A stretch of 64,000 bases of DNA, from assembly GCA_014879735.1 (NCBI GenBank), contig JACSRN010000144.1:1-64000 (forward strand), given 5' to 3'. The notes under the pieces were generated by a model that worked only from the letters and a program-made list of their open reading frames with translations, ran no database searches and had not been told where the DNA came from. Made by a program: the position numbers and the translations under genes. The stretch is from Paracoccaceae bacterium. GTDB taxonomy: Bacteria; Pseudomonadota; Alphaproteobacteria; Rhodobacterales; Rhodobacteraceae. Of this stretch, positions 1-10,213 are shown piece after piece; within the stretch, counting starts at the first letter, position 1, and each line of letters starts with the position of its first letter.

Positions 1-381
1 CGTCCAGTTGGCCAGGTCGCCGGTCTGCGACACCTCGAAGGCGCCCAGGACGCAGAGGTCGAGATGTCCGCCCCGGATCATGGCGAAACTGTCGCCGTGA
101 TGGAAGAGGGCGGCACCGGGCAGAAGGGTGACTGGCTTCTTCCCGGCATTGACCAGCCAGGGATCAACCTCTCCCTCAGCGGGTGAGGGCCCCATGCCCA
201 GAATGCCGTTCTCGGAATGGAAGATCACCTCGCGCCCGTCGGTGATCATCTCGGCCACGCGGGTAGGCATGCCGACGCCCAGATTCACATACCAGCCTTC
301 CAGGATGTCCTGCGCCAAGCGGCGTGCCACCGCGTCGCGGTCGGGTTTGTCGCTTGCGTTCATCTCTGCCTGCCCTGTCAT
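1..381 (-). CDS. 3-oxoacid CoA-transferase subunit B (partial, runs off left edge)
   Basis: This is the beta subunit of a family I CoA-transferase, which moves CoA from succinyl-CoA or acetyl-CoA to a 3-oxoacid. Only the N-terminal 127 codons are present; the gene continues past the left edge. The catalytic-Glu motif SENG is at residues 56-59 (Glu57 would form the acyl-glutamyl thioester), followed by a GMGP segment typical of PcaJ/AtoA/ScoB subunits. The start overlaps the stop of the upstream alpha subunit as ATGA, so the two are translationally coupled; an alternative ATG lies six codons in, at 363. It sits at the end of an operon that also encodes an importer and an enoyl-CoA hydratase, which suggests activation or release of a short oxoacid. 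The exact substrate cannot be read from the sequence. Confidence 0.88.
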   Translation of the reverse strand, partial: MTGQAEMNASDKPDRDAVARRLAQDILEGWYVNLGVGMPTRVAEMITDGREVIFHSENGILGMGPSPAEGEVDPWLVNAGKKPVTLLPGAALFHHGDSFAMIRGGHLDLCVLGAFEVSQTGDLANWT

Positions 382-1073
382 GCCGTTGCGATCGCCGCCA
401 TCAGGCGGGCTGAGTCCGGGGCGACCTGCACCACCCGGTTAACGAAGATCCCCGGCGTGCCGACCGCTTCCGGCGGCAGGGGATCATCGCCCATGTGATG
501 CACCTGCGCGATGGTCATCCGCGCCGCCATCGCCATCAGCGGATTGAAGTTCCGGCCCGAGCCGCGATAGGCCAGATTTCCCCAGCGATCCCCCTGCCAG
601 GCCTCGACCAGCGCCACATCCGCAGTCAGCGCATGTTCCAGCACATATTGGCGGCCGTTGAAATCGCGCAACTCCTTGCCCTCGGCCAGGGGCGTGCCGA
701 CCGAGGTGGGCGTGTAGAAGGCCGGGATCCCTGCCCCGCCGCAGCGGATGCGTTCGGCGAGCGTCCCCTGCGGCACCAGCTCCAGCTCGATCCTTCCCGC
801 CTGGTAGAGCGCGCGGAACACCTCGGACCCCTTGGGGAACGAGCAGACGATCTTGCGCACCAGCCCCAGATCCATCAGCCGGGGGATTCCGGTCTCGCGG
901 CTCCACCCGGCATTGTTGGCAACGACGGTCAGATCCCGCGGACCGATCTCGGCCAGCGCATCCACCAGGGCATCCGGCTGCCCGACCGCCCCGAAGCCGC
1001 CGATCAGCACGGTCGAGCCGTCCTGGATCCCCTCCAGCGCCTCGGCCAAGCCCTTCACCCGCTTGTCGATCAT
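378..1073 (-). CDS. 3-oxoacid CoA-transferase subunit A
   Basis: This is the alpha subunit of the same family I CoA-transferase, 231 residues, the normal size for PcaI/AtoD-type subunits. The glycine-rich GGFG loop at residues 25-28 is the CoA-binding signature, followed by the expected region that reads ...VVANNAG. It acts as a heteromer with the product of the overlapping downstream gene. The stop of the ABC ATPase gene lies only 10 bases upstream, so it is probably part of the same transcript. Family knowledge supports 3-oxoadipate, acetoacetate or a related acid as substrate; nothing here separates these. No ketolase or protocatechuate genes accompany it, so the name pcaI is not justified. 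Confidence 0.88.
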   Translation of the reverse strand: MIDKRVKGLAEALEGIQDGSTVLIGGFGAVGQPDALVDALAEIGPRDLTVVANNAGWSRETGIPRLMDLGLVRKIVCSFPKGSEVFRALYQAGRIELELVPQGTLAERIRCGGAGIPAFYTPTSVGTPLAEGKELRDFNGRQYVLEHALTADVALVEAWQGDRWGNLAYRGSGRNFNPLMAMAARMTIAQVHHMGDDPLPPEAVGTPGIFVNRVVQVAPDSARLMAAIATA

Positions 1074-1083
1074 ACCCGCACCC

Positions 1084-2225
<1,142 letters not shown>

Positions 2226-2226
<1 letters not shown>

Positions 2227-4022
2227 CACAGGGTCCCTTCCGATTTCTTGTCCTTGCCGGTCAACCAGATCATCAGCGCGGCAAGACAGGACATCAGCAC
2301 CGTCCAGATCATGCCGAGCGCCGCGACCTCGCCCGCCTGGCCGTTGGTCCATTGGTCGAACATCGCGACGGCGATGGTCTTTGAGTTGGATCCTGCAAGA
2401 AGAATGGCGATCGACAGCTCCTTGGAGGCCAGCAGGAAGATGAAGAGCCAGGCCGCCAGCAAGGCCGGGCTGAGCAGCGGGAACACCACCCGGCGGAAGA
2501 TCCCCGCCTGACCGGCACCCGCGATGCCGGCGGCCTCTTCCAGCTCGCGGTGGATCTGCATGACGCCGGGCTGCGCATAGCGCATGCCATAGGGCATGTA
2601 GCGGATGACGAAGGCGATCACGATCAGCCACAGCGTGCCGTAAAGGCCGAAGGGCGTGCGCAGCGCGATCTGGATCATCGCCACGCCCAGCACGATCCCG
2701 GGCAGGACGATGGGCAGGCTGACCAGATGCTCCAGGGCCTGCGAGCCGGGGAAGTTGCGGACCGAGAACCAGGCGACCACCGCGGTCAGCGCCACCGCCA
2801 CCGTGGCCGCCGCGGTGGCGACAATGACCGTATTCAGCGCCATGTCGAGGTAGTAGGGGTCGGTCAGCACCTGTGTGTAATTGCCCACGGACAGATTGCT
2901 CAGCGCGGCGATGCTGAAGGGCCGCACGAAGGGCGTGACCGAGTTCCACAGGATGGCGGACAGCGGCGCCGCCAGCACCAGAAGGAAGTTCAGAAGGATG
3001 ATCGCCCCGCCGACCCAGCGATAACGGCCCAGGTCGAAGGGTCGCGGGCGGAAGCCCTTGCCCGTCACGCTGGCATAGCGGTCCGCACTGCGCGACACGC
3101 GGCCGTAGAAATACAGCAGGACCGAGACCAGCAGGATCATGATCACCGCGAAGGCGCTGGAATGGCCCAGATCCGGCGGTACCCGCGTCATGGCGAGGTA
3201 AACATCCGAGGTCAGCAGCTTGATCCCGCCGGGCGTGCCCAGAAGGACCGGCACGTCGAAGGCCTCGATGTTGCGGATGAAGATGAACAGGGCCAGTCCC
3301 AGCAGGGCGGGCTTCGCCATGGGCAGGGAGACGCGCAGAACCGTGTCGAAGACATTCGCGCCGGACATGCGGGCGGCCTCTTCCAGATCGGCGTTCTGGC
3401 GTTTGAAGGTGGCGCTGCACAGCAGGAAGACCAGCGGCACCCAGAGGAACCCCTCGACCAGCACCATGCCGGGGATGGAGTAGATGTCGACCAGATTGTC
3501 GCGGGTGCCGGTCAGCCAGCGCCAGGTCGCATTGACCGGCCCGGCCCGGCCCAGAAGGAAGACCCAGGCATAGACATACAGGATCGCGGGTGTCCCCAGC
3601 GAGATCACCGTGGTCAGCACCGCCAGCCGCTTGAACGGCGCATTGCTGCGCTCGACGATCCAGGCCACGACGGCGCCGATGATCAGCGACAGCAGCGTGG
3701 ACAAAGCCGCGAACAGGACCGAGTTGAAGGCGCTGACATAGAGAAGCGGATCGGCGAAGAGCGAGGTGAAGTTGTAAAGCGTCAGGTCATCGCCCGGCGC
3801 GGAATAGTCGGTCAGGCTGGTGCGGACCAGAATGACCAGCGGCGGCAGCACCAGCAGCGCCAAGATCGTGGTGACTGCGAAGACCGGCAGACGGACCCGC
3901 CACCCCCGCCCCCGCCAGTTTGCCGCCTTGCGGCGCGCGGGTCTGCGCGCCTCTGCGCCAGTCTCTGCAGGTGCGGCCAATTGAGTGGCGCTCACGGTCA
4001 CCCTCCCTGTCTGTCTTGTCAT
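2226..4022 (-). CDS. ABC transporter permease, fused two-domain (FbpB-like)
   Basis: This is a 598-residue inner-membrane permease with two BPD_transp_1 domains in one chain, the architecture of FbpB/AfuB-type permeases. The N-terminus is a basic cytoplasmic segment (about 45 residues), then the first transmembrane helix. EAA-type loops occur in each half (about residues 215-240 around LEEAARMSGAN, and about 500-525 around LEEAAGIAGAG); these contact the ATPase. It is encoded between the binding protein (90 bases upstream) and the overlapping ATPase. The short gap to the binding-protein gene holds a strong stem-loop. The substrate is not determined. Confidence 0.9.
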
Positions 4023-4066
4023 TGTGCTGGCTGGCCCGCCCCGAGAGCAGACATGTGGCAGGCTAC

Positions 4067-4090
4067 GGCGCGCCCCGATTCAGGCGCGCC
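4067..4090 (-). other. intercistronic stem-loop between binding-protein and permease genes
   Basis: The self-complementary octamer GGCGCGCC occurs twice (4067-4074 and 4083-4090), separated by 8 bases, so the minus-strand mRNA can form a perfect 8-bp GC hairpin. There is no downstream T-run, so it is more likely an mRNA-stabilising or attenuating structure than a full terminator. Similar hairpins after binding-protein genes are known to keep that cistron more abundant than its permease genes. Confidence 0.55.
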
Positions 4091-4112
4091 ACAACATTGA
4101 TCCCGTCAGGGC

Positions 4113-5129
4113 TCACTTGAACAGCTCGTCATAGACCTTGATCCAATCGTTCAGATGGCTTCCCACCTCGCTGGGCGACAGGGTGAAGGCCGCCGGGCTG
4201 GCATCGACGCCGCCCACCCGGAAGGCAGGGTTGGCGGGGATGTATTCGGCATCGGCCAGGACCTGCTGCCCCTCGTCCGAGATGACGAAGTCGATGAACA
4301 GCTTGCCCGCATTGGGGTTCGGGCCGCCGGCCAGAAGGAAGATCGGATCGACGGTGTTGGTCACCATCGGCTCCAGCGCGATCCATTTGACCGGGGCGCC
4401 CTGTGCCGCGCTGATCTCGGCATGGTGGCTAAAGGTGCAAAGCGCGATCGGGTATTCGCCCGCGATCACCTGGTCCAGCGTGACCCGCTGGTTGGCGGGG
4501 ACGTTGATGATCCGCTGCTCGGACAGCTTGGTCAGATAGGCCATGCCCTCCTCCTGCCCCATCGTGCCCAGAACGGTGCCGATGAAGCCGGGCGGCCCGC
4601 CCTGGGTCATCGAGGCGGCCCAGGCGATCTGCCCCTGCCATTTCGGATCCAGAAGATCGTCATAGCTCTTCGGCGCGTCGGCCTCGTCGACCAGGTCGGT
4701 GTTGTAGGCGGGAACCAGGAAGTTCACCACATGCGCGGTCCACAGACCTGCCGGATCCTTCAGGTCATCGGGATAGGCAGCGGCGGAGTCCGGCACGAAT
4801 TCGGCCACCATCCCCTGCGCGATCAGCGTCTGCGCCGCCCCGCCGCCGTGATGCACATCGGCCCGCAGCGAATTGGCCTTCACCTCATCGGTGATGCGCA
4901 GCAGAAGATCGGTGGATTTGCCGGTGACGGCCTCGACCGTGATGCCGGGATATTTCGCCTCGAAGGCCGCCACCATCGGGCGCACGGCCTGATCCTGGAT
5001 CAGCGAGGTATACCAGACCACCTGCCCCTCTGCCATCGCGGCGTCGATCAGCGCCTGATCCGCCGCATTCGCGGCCGTCGTGCTGACCAGGACCATGGCC
5101 AGTGCAAGACTCGTGGAAACATTTTTCAT
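4113..5129 (-). CDS. ABC transporter periplasmic substrate-binding protein (SBP_bac_6/FbpA-like)
   Basis: This is a 338-residue secreted solute-binding protein with a cleavable signal peptide (basic start, hydrophobic core, cleavage near residue 22, ANAA|D). The fold is that of the Fe3+/AfuA-type binding proteins: a VVWYTS opening strand, a FEAKYPGI segment and a C-terminal ...FIDFVISDEGQQVLA. In true ferric-binding proteins a Tyr-Tyr pair coordinates iron; here the corresponding segment (about residues 229-237) reads ALCTFSHHA, with His235-His236 in that place. That argues against ferric iron as ligand. The enoyl-CoA hydratase lies 33 bases upstream and the CoA-transferase downstream in the same operon, so an organic acid or similar catabolic substrate is inferred. 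Confidence 0.88.
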   Translation of the reverse strand: MKNVSTSLALAMVLVSTTAANAADQALIDAAMAEGQVVWYTSLIQDQAVRPMVAAFEAKYPGITVEAVTGKSTDLLLRITDEVKANSLRADVHHGGGAAQTLIAQGMVAEFVPDSAAAYPDDLKDPAGLWTAHVVNFLVPAYNTDLVDEADAPKSYDDLLDPKWQGQIAWAASMTQGGPPGFIGTVLGTMGQEEGMAYLTKLSEQRIINVPANQRVTLDQVIAGEYPIALCTFSHHAEISAAQGAPVKWIALEPMVTNTVDPIFLLAGGPNPNAGKLFIDFVISDEGQQVLADAEYIPANPAFRVGGVDASPAAFTLSPSEVGSHLNDWIKVYDELFK

Positions 5130-5162
5130 GGGTTCCTCCCCTCACGATTTTGACTGTTCGTT

Positions 5163-5951
5163 TCAGATCCCGCGGTAGACGGGTTTCCGTTTCTCGGTGA
5201 AGGCGCGGCGGCCTTCGATCCGGTCCTGGGTGTCGCGCAGGATGCCGAAGGTCATCCGCTCCATCTCCAGCCCCTCGTCCAGCGGCAGGTTGCCGCCCTG
5301 ATGGACCAGCGCCTTGACCGCCCGCACCGCGAGCGGCGCATTGGCGGCGATCTGTTCGGCCAGGGCCAGGGCCTTGGGCATCAGCTCGGCCGCCGGCACG
5401 ATGTCGGAAACCAGCCCGATGCGCAGCGCCTCGGCCGCGTCGATCCGCCCGCCGCCCAGCAAGAGGGGCATCGCGTTGGTCAGGCCGACAAGGCGCGGCA
5501 GCCGTTGGGTGCCGCCACCGCCCGGGATCGAACCGATCTTCACCTCGGACAGGCCGAAGGTCGCATGGTCCACGGCGATGCGGATGTCACAGGCCATGGC
5601 CAGCTCCAGCCCGCCCGCGACGGCGATGCCGTTGATCGCGCAGATCACCGGCTGCGGGATGCGCAGGACCAGGGTGATGGACTGGGTCGCCTGCCGGGTG
5701 GAGGCGTTGCCGAAGGCCTGCTGCGCGAAGCTCTCGGCGGGCGGCATGGTCTTTTTCAGGTCCGACCCGGTGCAAAAGGCTTTTTCGCCCGTGCCGGTCA
5801 GGATCACCACGCGCACGTCGTCATCGGCGCCGATGCGGGCAAAGATCTCGCGCAGTTCCACCCGGGTTTCCGGGTCGATCGCGTTCAGCGCCTCGGGCCG
5901 ATCAAGCCGGACGATGGCCACATGATCCCGCAGTTCCAGATGGACCGTCAC
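5163..5951 (-). CDS. enoyl-CoA hydratase/isomerase family protein
   Basis: This is a crotonase-fold enzyme of 262 residues, expected to hydrate a 2-enoyl-CoA. The oxyanion-hole region KAFCTGSDL is at 57-65. Both catalytic glutamates of true hydratases appear conserved: Glu116 in AGGLELAMACD and Glu136 in GLSEVKIG, followed by the GGGGTQRL loop. I chose the GTG start at 5951 because GGGGAGG lies just upstream; a longer frame opening at 6014 has no such site and adds 21 residues unlike the family. It is the first gene of the operon running to the CoA-transferase, and the LysR gene at 6266 diverges from it. Substrate unknown. Confidence 0.9.
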   Translation of the reverse strand: MTVHLELRDHVAIVRLDRPEALNAIDPETRVELREIFARIGADDDVRVVILTGTGEKAFCTGSDLKKTMPPAESFAQQAFGNASTRQATQSITLVLRIPQPVICAINGIAVAGGLELAMACDIRIAVDHATFGLSEVKIGSIPGGGGTQRLPRLVGLTNAMPLLLGGGRIDAAEALRIGLVSDIVPAAELMPKALALAEQIAANAPLAVRAVKALVHQGGNLPLDEGLEMERMTFGILRDTQDRIEGRRAFTEKRKPVYRGI

Positions 5952-6265
5952 GCTTTGCCTCCCCGCAACACGCTGTGTGGACTGGACTTTGACCCCAGGG
6001 CTGGGCTGGGTCAAACGACGATTCCTTGGCTTGCACTTGACTTTAGATCGCAGAAGCCCGCGCCGCGCTGCGGCGGGGCATCAGGGAATTCCGGGGCAGA
6101 TCAGCAGCTTCGCGATGCCGCAGCGCAGAGGTGGTGCGACAGCCGTGAAAATGGCTTGCTCGGTGACGGCAAGGATGATCTTTTGTAAACATATTGTGCA
6201 TGTGGATCTTGTTTTGCTGTAGTCTTTGCAGCGATCGCTGAGTTTTTCTCAATGGAGGAGAAAAC
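5952..6265. promoter_or_regulatory. divergent promoter region between enoyl-CoA hydratase operon and LysR gene
   Basis: These 314 bases hold no convincing gene. The part from about 6178 to 6245 is clearly AT-richer than its surroundings and is the likely shared control region for the leftward catabolic operon and the rightward LysR gene, whose GGAGGAG ribosome-binding site is at 6253-6259. LysR-type regulators usually bind between such divergent genes, but I could not single out a confident T-N11-A operator. Confidence 0.4.
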
Positions 6266-7186
6266 ATGTCCTGGAAGCTGCCCCCACTGAATGCGATCCG
6301 CGCCTTCGAGGTTGCGGCCCGGCATTCCAGCTTCACCCGCGCGGCGGATGAGCTGTGCGTGACACCCGGCGCGATCAGCCGCCAGATCCGTGCGCTGGAG
6401 GAATACCTGGGCAAGCCGCTGTTCGACCGGAACTATCGCGAGGTGCGGCTCAGCCCGGAAAGCCGCAGCTTCGCGGATGAGCTGTTCGTCGCCTTCGCCC
6501 GGATCGACCAGGCCACCCGCAGCTTCGCCGGGCAGCGCCTGGTCGAAAAGGTGCGGGTCTATGCGCCGGTCACTTTCGCCCTGCGCTGGCTGGTGCCGCG
6601 CCTCGGTGCCTGGCATGCCCGCTTTCCGGGGCAGGAGATCAGCCTGGTCAATCAGGGCGTTCCGCCCGTCAACCTCGAACAGGCCGGGATCGACGTGGCC
6701 ATCCGCCTCGCCGGGCCCTCGCACAACATGGAGGGCGAGCGGCTGTTCGACATCAACCTGACGCCGGTCTGCAGCCCCGCCTATCTGGCCGCCCATCCGA
6801 TGAAGCGCGTCACCGATCTGGGCAAGGCGAAGCTCTTGCAATCGACCCCCCGCATCCACGACTGGAACAGCTGGTTCGACAGTTGCCGCGCGGACCGGCC
6901 CATCGGCTATGAGGAACAGGTGTTCGAGAGCTCATCCATGGCGTATGAGGCGGCGGCCAGCGGTTTCGGCGTCGCCATCGCCATGCGTCCGCTGGTCGAG
7001 GATGACCTGAGGTCCGGGCGGCTGGTGGCGCCCTTCCTGCACAGCTGCTCGGATGGAAACGCGTTTCACGTCGTCTATCCGCAGACGGCCCGGGCGCATC
7101 CGGCCGTCTCGGGCTTCGTCGATTGGCTGCTGGAGGAGGCGGGCAAGAGCCACCGCCCCGAGGCTGGAAGGCTGCGCGCCTCGTAA
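6266..7186 (+). CDS. LysR-family transcriptional regulator (GcvA-like)
   Basis: This 306-residue regulator has an N-terminal winged helix-turn-helix (about residues 8-66: AFEVAARHSSFTRAADEL then VTPGAISRQIRALE) and a C-terminal periplasmic-binding-like effector domain. The opening SWKLPPLNAIRAFE is characteristic of the GcvA-like branch. A GGAGGAG site precedes the ATG. It diverges from the enoyl-CoA hydratase/ABC importer/CoA-transferase operon and most likely controls it in response to a pathway intermediate; that role is inferred from position. A GC hairpin overlapping its stop codon probably ends transcription from both sides. Confidence 0.92.
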   Translation: MSWKLPPLNAIRAFEVAARHSSFTRAADELCVTPGAISRQIRALEEYLGKPLFDRNYREVRLSPESRSFADELFVAFARIDQATRSFAGQRLVEKVRVYAPVTFALRWLVPRLGAWHARFPGQEISLVNQGVPPVNLEQAGIDVAIRLAGPSHNMEGERLFDINLTPVCSPAYLAAHPMKRVTDLGKAKLLQSTPRIHDWNSWFDSCRADRPIGYEEQVFESSSMAYEAAASGFGVAIAMRPLVEDDLRSGRLVAPFLHSCSDGNAFHVVYPQTARAHPAVSGFVDWLLEEAGKSHRPEAGRLRAS

Positions 7187-7197
7187 GGCGCGTAGCC
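7170..7197. terminator. bidirectional terminator-like hairpin
   Basis: CGCGCCT (7175-7181) and AGGCGCG (7186-7192) pair around a CGTA loop. Outer GGCT/AGCC extend the stem with one mismatch. It overlaps the stop codon of the LysR gene and lies just before the stop of the convergent ThDP-enzyme gene. No strong T-run follows, so efficiency is uncertain. Confidence 0.5.
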
Positions 7198-7201
7198 GCG
7201 C

Positions 7202-8743
7202 TTACAGGACCACCTCGATCAACCGAGGCCCCTTGACCTTCAACCCATCGCGCACCGCCTGCGCAAATGATGTGACGTCTTCGACCCGACGGCCCTCGAC
7301 CCCCATCCCCTTGGCCAGGCTGACCCAGTCCAGCGCCGGCTGGCCAAGGTCCAGCATGTTCAGCGCGGTCGGGCCGGGTTCGGGCAGGCCCACGTTCGTC
7401 AACTCATCCCGCAGGATCTTGTAGCTGCGGTTTGCCCAGACGATGGTCAGTACATCCAGATTTTCCCGCGCCTGCGTCCACAGCGCCTGCAGCGTATACA
7501 TGCCCGACCCATCGGCCTGCAGGTTGATGACCTTGCGGTCAGGACAGGCCACGGCAGCGCCGGTCGCCATGGGAATGCCGATCCCGATGGAGCCGCCGGT
7601 CAGATGCAACCAGTCATGCGCCGGGGCGCCGACCGTCTGGGCATAAAGGCTGCGGCCCACGGTGATCGATTCATCCGCCACGATGCAGTTCTCCGGCAGC
7701 AGTGCGCCCAGCACCATGGCCACGCTGTCCGGCGTCAGCGCGCCCGGGGAAATCTCGGGCCGGGCCAGCTGTTGCAATGGCACATCCTCGGCCCGGGCGC
7801 CGACCTCCGCCGCGAGGCGGGTCACGCAGTCGAGAATGTCATCATGCGGGCTGGCCAGATGCAGGATGGTGCAATCAGGATGGGTCGTGGTGCTGGGTCG
7901 GTCGGGATGGGCGAAGAACGCGACCGGGACCTCTTCGCCGATCAGGATCAGCTGGCGGATCCTGGACAGCGCCGCCGTCTGCGGCCCTGCGGGGTTGGGC
8001 AGGCGTTCGACCACCGGCGTGCCGACCCCGCGTTCCAGCCGCGGGTTGCGCCCGATCGAGGCGATCCGCGCGCCGGTCTTCCGTGCGATGGCGGCGGCCA
8101 GGATCAGCGGCTGCCGCATTACCGCGCCATTGCCGACCAACAGCATCGCCTCGCCCTTGGCCAGCGCCCGGACGGCATCGGCAATCGCCGCTTCCGCCAC
8201 CTTGGCGCGCGGCGGCGGTGCGACCGGATCGGCCAGCCGACCGCCCTCGCTCCAGGCGGCATCGGCGGGGACCAGCAGGGTCGAGATCTGCCCCGCGCCC
8301 GTCCGCGCGGCGGCCAGCGCGCGGGCCGCGTCCTGACCGATGGTTGCGGCAGAGCGCGCGGTCGCGACATAGCCCGAAACTGCCTTGGCGATGCCGTTCA
8401 GGTCCGAGGTCAGCGGCGCATCATATTGCAGGTGGTAGCCCGCATGTTCGCCCACGATGTTCAGGATCGGGCTATGCGCCCGCCGCGCGTTGTGCAGATT
8501 GGCCCCACCGTTCAACAGGCCCGGCCCCAGATGCAGCAGCGTCGCCGCGGGCTTGCCCGCCATCCGCGCGTAGCCATCCGCCGCCCCGGTCGCCCCCCCT
8601 TCGAACATGCACAGGACACAGCGCATCCCCGGAACTCGGTCCAGCGCTGCCACAAGATGCAGCTCCGAGGTTCCCGGATTGGCGAAGCAGACCTCGACCC
8701 CCGCCCGCACCAGCGTCGCCACCACAGATTCAGCGCCGTTCAT
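7202..8743 (-). CDS. thiamine-diphosphate-dependent enzyme (acetolactate synthase / benzoylformate decarboxylase-like)
   Basis: This is a 513-residue ThDP enzyme with the three-domain fold of the acetolactate synthase/decarboxylase superfamily. The conserved Glu that activates the cofactor is in CMFEGGATGAADGYARM (Glu48). The C-terminal cofactor motif reads ADGSGMYTLQALWT...NR, with Ala instead of the first Gly of GDG; QALWT is shared with benzoylformate decarboxylases and acetolactate-synthase-like proteins of unknown function. I placed the start at 8743, preceded by AGGGGAGAGCAGG, rather than an upstream codon at 8779. It stands alone, diverging from the NTF2/FAH pair, and probably decarboxylates or ligates a 2-oxoacid; the precise reaction is not deducible. 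Confidence 0.82.
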   Translation of the reverse strand: MNGAESVVATLVRAGVEVCFANPGTSELHLVAALDRVPGMRCVLCMFEGGATGAADGYARMAGKPAATLLHLGPGLLNGGANLHNARRAHSPILNIVGEHAGYHLQYDAPLTSDLNGIAKAVSGYVATARSAATIGQDAARALAAARTGAGQISTLLVPADAAWSEGGRLADPVAPPPRAKVAEAAIADAVRALAKGEAMLLVGNGAVMRQPLILAAAIARKTGARIASIGRNPRLERGVGTPVVERLPNPAGPQTAALSRIRQLILIGEEVPVAFFAHPDRPSTTTHPDCTILHLASPHDDILDCVTRLAAEVGARAEDVPLQQLARPEISPGALTPDSVAMVLGALLPENCIVADESITVGRSLYAQTVGAPAHDWLHLTGGSIGIGIPMATGAAVACPDRKVINLQADGSGMYTLQALWTQARENLDVLTIVWANRSYKILRDELTNVGLPEPGPTALNMLDLGQPALDWVSLAKGMGVEGRRVEDVTSFAQAVRDGLKVKGPRLIEVVL

Positions 8744-8894
8744 CCTGCTCTCCCCTTCTCTTCTCCTGCGTTGAGCCATAGGCCGACCGGCACGGTCAAA
8801 CGAGGATTACGCAAAAACCCATTGCGGTTAAATCGGTTGACCCTTTCCCGCCCAGTCCGGCTGATGGCTGCGCAAGGGAAAGAGGGAGACAGCC

Positions 8895-9329
8895 ATGGCT
8901 AAAACAACCGATGCGGTCGCGGCAGAATTCGCGATCACCGGCCAGATGAACCGCTTCTTCGGCGCGCTGGACCGTCGGGATTTCGAAGCCATGGCGGCGA
9001 TCATGACGCCGAACGCGGTCTGGCGGCGTGGCGGGGTGGACCTGCAGGGGCGGGAGGCGCTGCTGGCGGCGATGGCGGTACGGCCGGATGACCGGCATTC
9101 CTGCCATCTGCTGTCAAACCAGACCGTCACCTTCGAGACGCAGGAAACGGCCGTTCTGACCTTCTACTCCGTGGCATGGGTCCATGTCGGCCCGGTCGAT
9201 GCCAAGGGCATCGCCCCCCTGACCATGCCCAGCAGCATCGGCGATTACACCGCCCGCTTCGCGAAGGGCGCGGAGGGGTGGCAGCTGACCGACCTCCGCT
9301 CCATCCCCCGGTTCCGCAAGGAGAAATGA
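8895..9329 (+). CDS. nuclear transport factor 2 / SnoaL-like domain protein
   Basis: This 144-residue protein has the cone-shaped NTF2-like fold signature: an N-terminal helix with FFGALDRRDFEAMAAIMTPNAVWRRGG, then beta-strands and a C-terminal WQLTDLRSIPRF strand. Such proteins are either small isomerases/hydratases or subunits that shape an active site. Its stop codon is followed one base later by the start of the FAH-family hydrolase, so the two are co-transcribed and likely work in the same step. No catalytic residues can be assigned with confidence. It diverges from the ThDP enzyme gene. Confidence 0.8.
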   Translation: MAKTTDAVAAEFAITGQMNRFFGALDRRDFEAMAAIMTPNAVWRRGGVDLQGREALLAAMAVRPDDRHSCHLLSNQTVTFETQETAVLTFYSVAWVHVGPVDAKGIAPLTMPSSIGDYTARFAKGAEGWQLTDLRSIPRFRKEK

Positions 9330-9330
9330 A

Positions 9331-10167
9331 ATGAGACTGGCAAGTTTTGTCATGGAGGGCCGCGACAGCTGGGGCATAGTCGAGGGCGATGAGATCCTGG
9401 ATCTGGGCGCCGGGGGCCAAACCACCCTGCGGGAGGTGCTGACCGCCAGCGGTGGGGCGCCGCCTGCGACCCAGCCCAATGCGCCGCGCCTACCGCTGGC
9501 CGCCGTGACCCTGCGCCCGCCGATCCCCGATCCGGGCCGGATCATCTGCATCGGCCGCAACTACCTGGACCATCTGGCCGAGGGCAAGAACAAGGATCTG
9601 CCCACCTCTCCCGACATCTTTCTGCGGCTGGCCTCCTCGCTGGTGGCCCATGGCGCGCCGGTGCTGCGCGGGCCGCATTCGGCGGAGCTGGATTACGAGG
9701 GCGAGCTGGCCGTGGTGATCGGCAGGCCGGGCCGGGCGATCCCCCGCGACCGCGCGCTGGACCATGTGCTGGGTTACAGCTGCTTCATGGATGGCACGAT
9801 GCGCGACTTCCAGGCACGGCATCGCGCGACCGTGGGCAAGAATTTCCCCCAGACCGGCGGCTTCGGCCCCTGGGTCGTGACGGCGGATGAGATCGGCGAC
9901 CCGGCCAGGGGGCTGGAGCTGACGACGCGGCTGAATGGCACCGTCATGCAGCACAGCTCGACCGACCGGATGATCTTCTCCGTGGCCGAGATCATCGCCT
10001 TCGTCTCCGTCTTCACGGCGCTATCACCCGGCGATGTGCTGATCACCGGCACGCCGGAGGGCATCGGGCGGGCGCGCAAGCCGCCAGTATGGATGCAGCC
10101 CGGGGATGTGATCGAGGTGGAGATCGCCGGGATCGGCACATTGCGCAATCCGATTGCCGCCGAATAG
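9331..10167 (+). CDS. fumarylacetoacetate hydrolase (FAH) family protein
   Basis: This 278-residue protein belongs to the FAH superfamily of metal-dependent C-C hydrolases, decarboxylases and tautomerases. Diagnostic segments are ICIGRNYLDH (about 70-79), the acidic metal site around LDYEGELAVVIGRPGR (about 113-128), KNFPQTGGFGPW (about 170-181) and the C-terminal LITGTPEGIG (about 234-243). It has an N-terminal beta-domain of about 65 residues. It follows the NTF2-like gene with a one-base gap. Family members act on acylpyruvates, hydroxymuconate derivatives or oxaloacetate; context (CoA-transferases, aldolase, thiolase-like gene nearby) fits ring-cleavage or branched oxoacid breakdown, but the substrate is unknown. 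Confidence 0.88.
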   Translation: MRLASFVMEGRDSWGIVEGDEILDLGAGGQTTLREVLTASGGAPPATQPNAPRLPLAAVTLRPPIPDPGRIICIGRNYLDHLAEGKNKDLPTSPDIFLRLASSLVAHGAPVLRGPHSAELDYEGELAVVIGRPGRAIPRDRALDHVLGYSCFMDGTMRDFQARHRATVGKNFPQTGGFGPWVVTADEIGDPARGLELTTRLNGTVMQHSSTDRMIFSVAEIIAFVSVFTALSPGDVLITGTPEGIGRARKPPVWMQPGDVIEVEIAGIGTLRNPIAAE

Positions 10168-10170
10168 CAG

Positions 10171-10197
10171 AAGGCCGGGGAAGATCCCCGGCCTTTT
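10171..10197 (+). terminator. rho-independent terminator after the FAH-family gene
   Basis: A perfect 10-bp stem, AAGGCCGGGG (10171-10180) with CCCCGGCCTT (10186-10195), has a 5-base loop and ends in TTTT. It lies four bases after the FAH gene stop. The converging aldehyde dehydrogenase gene ends at 10214, and the mirrored AA tract suggests it can act in both directions. Confidence 0.85.
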
Positions 10198-10213
10198 CGC
10201 TGACCCCCACCGA

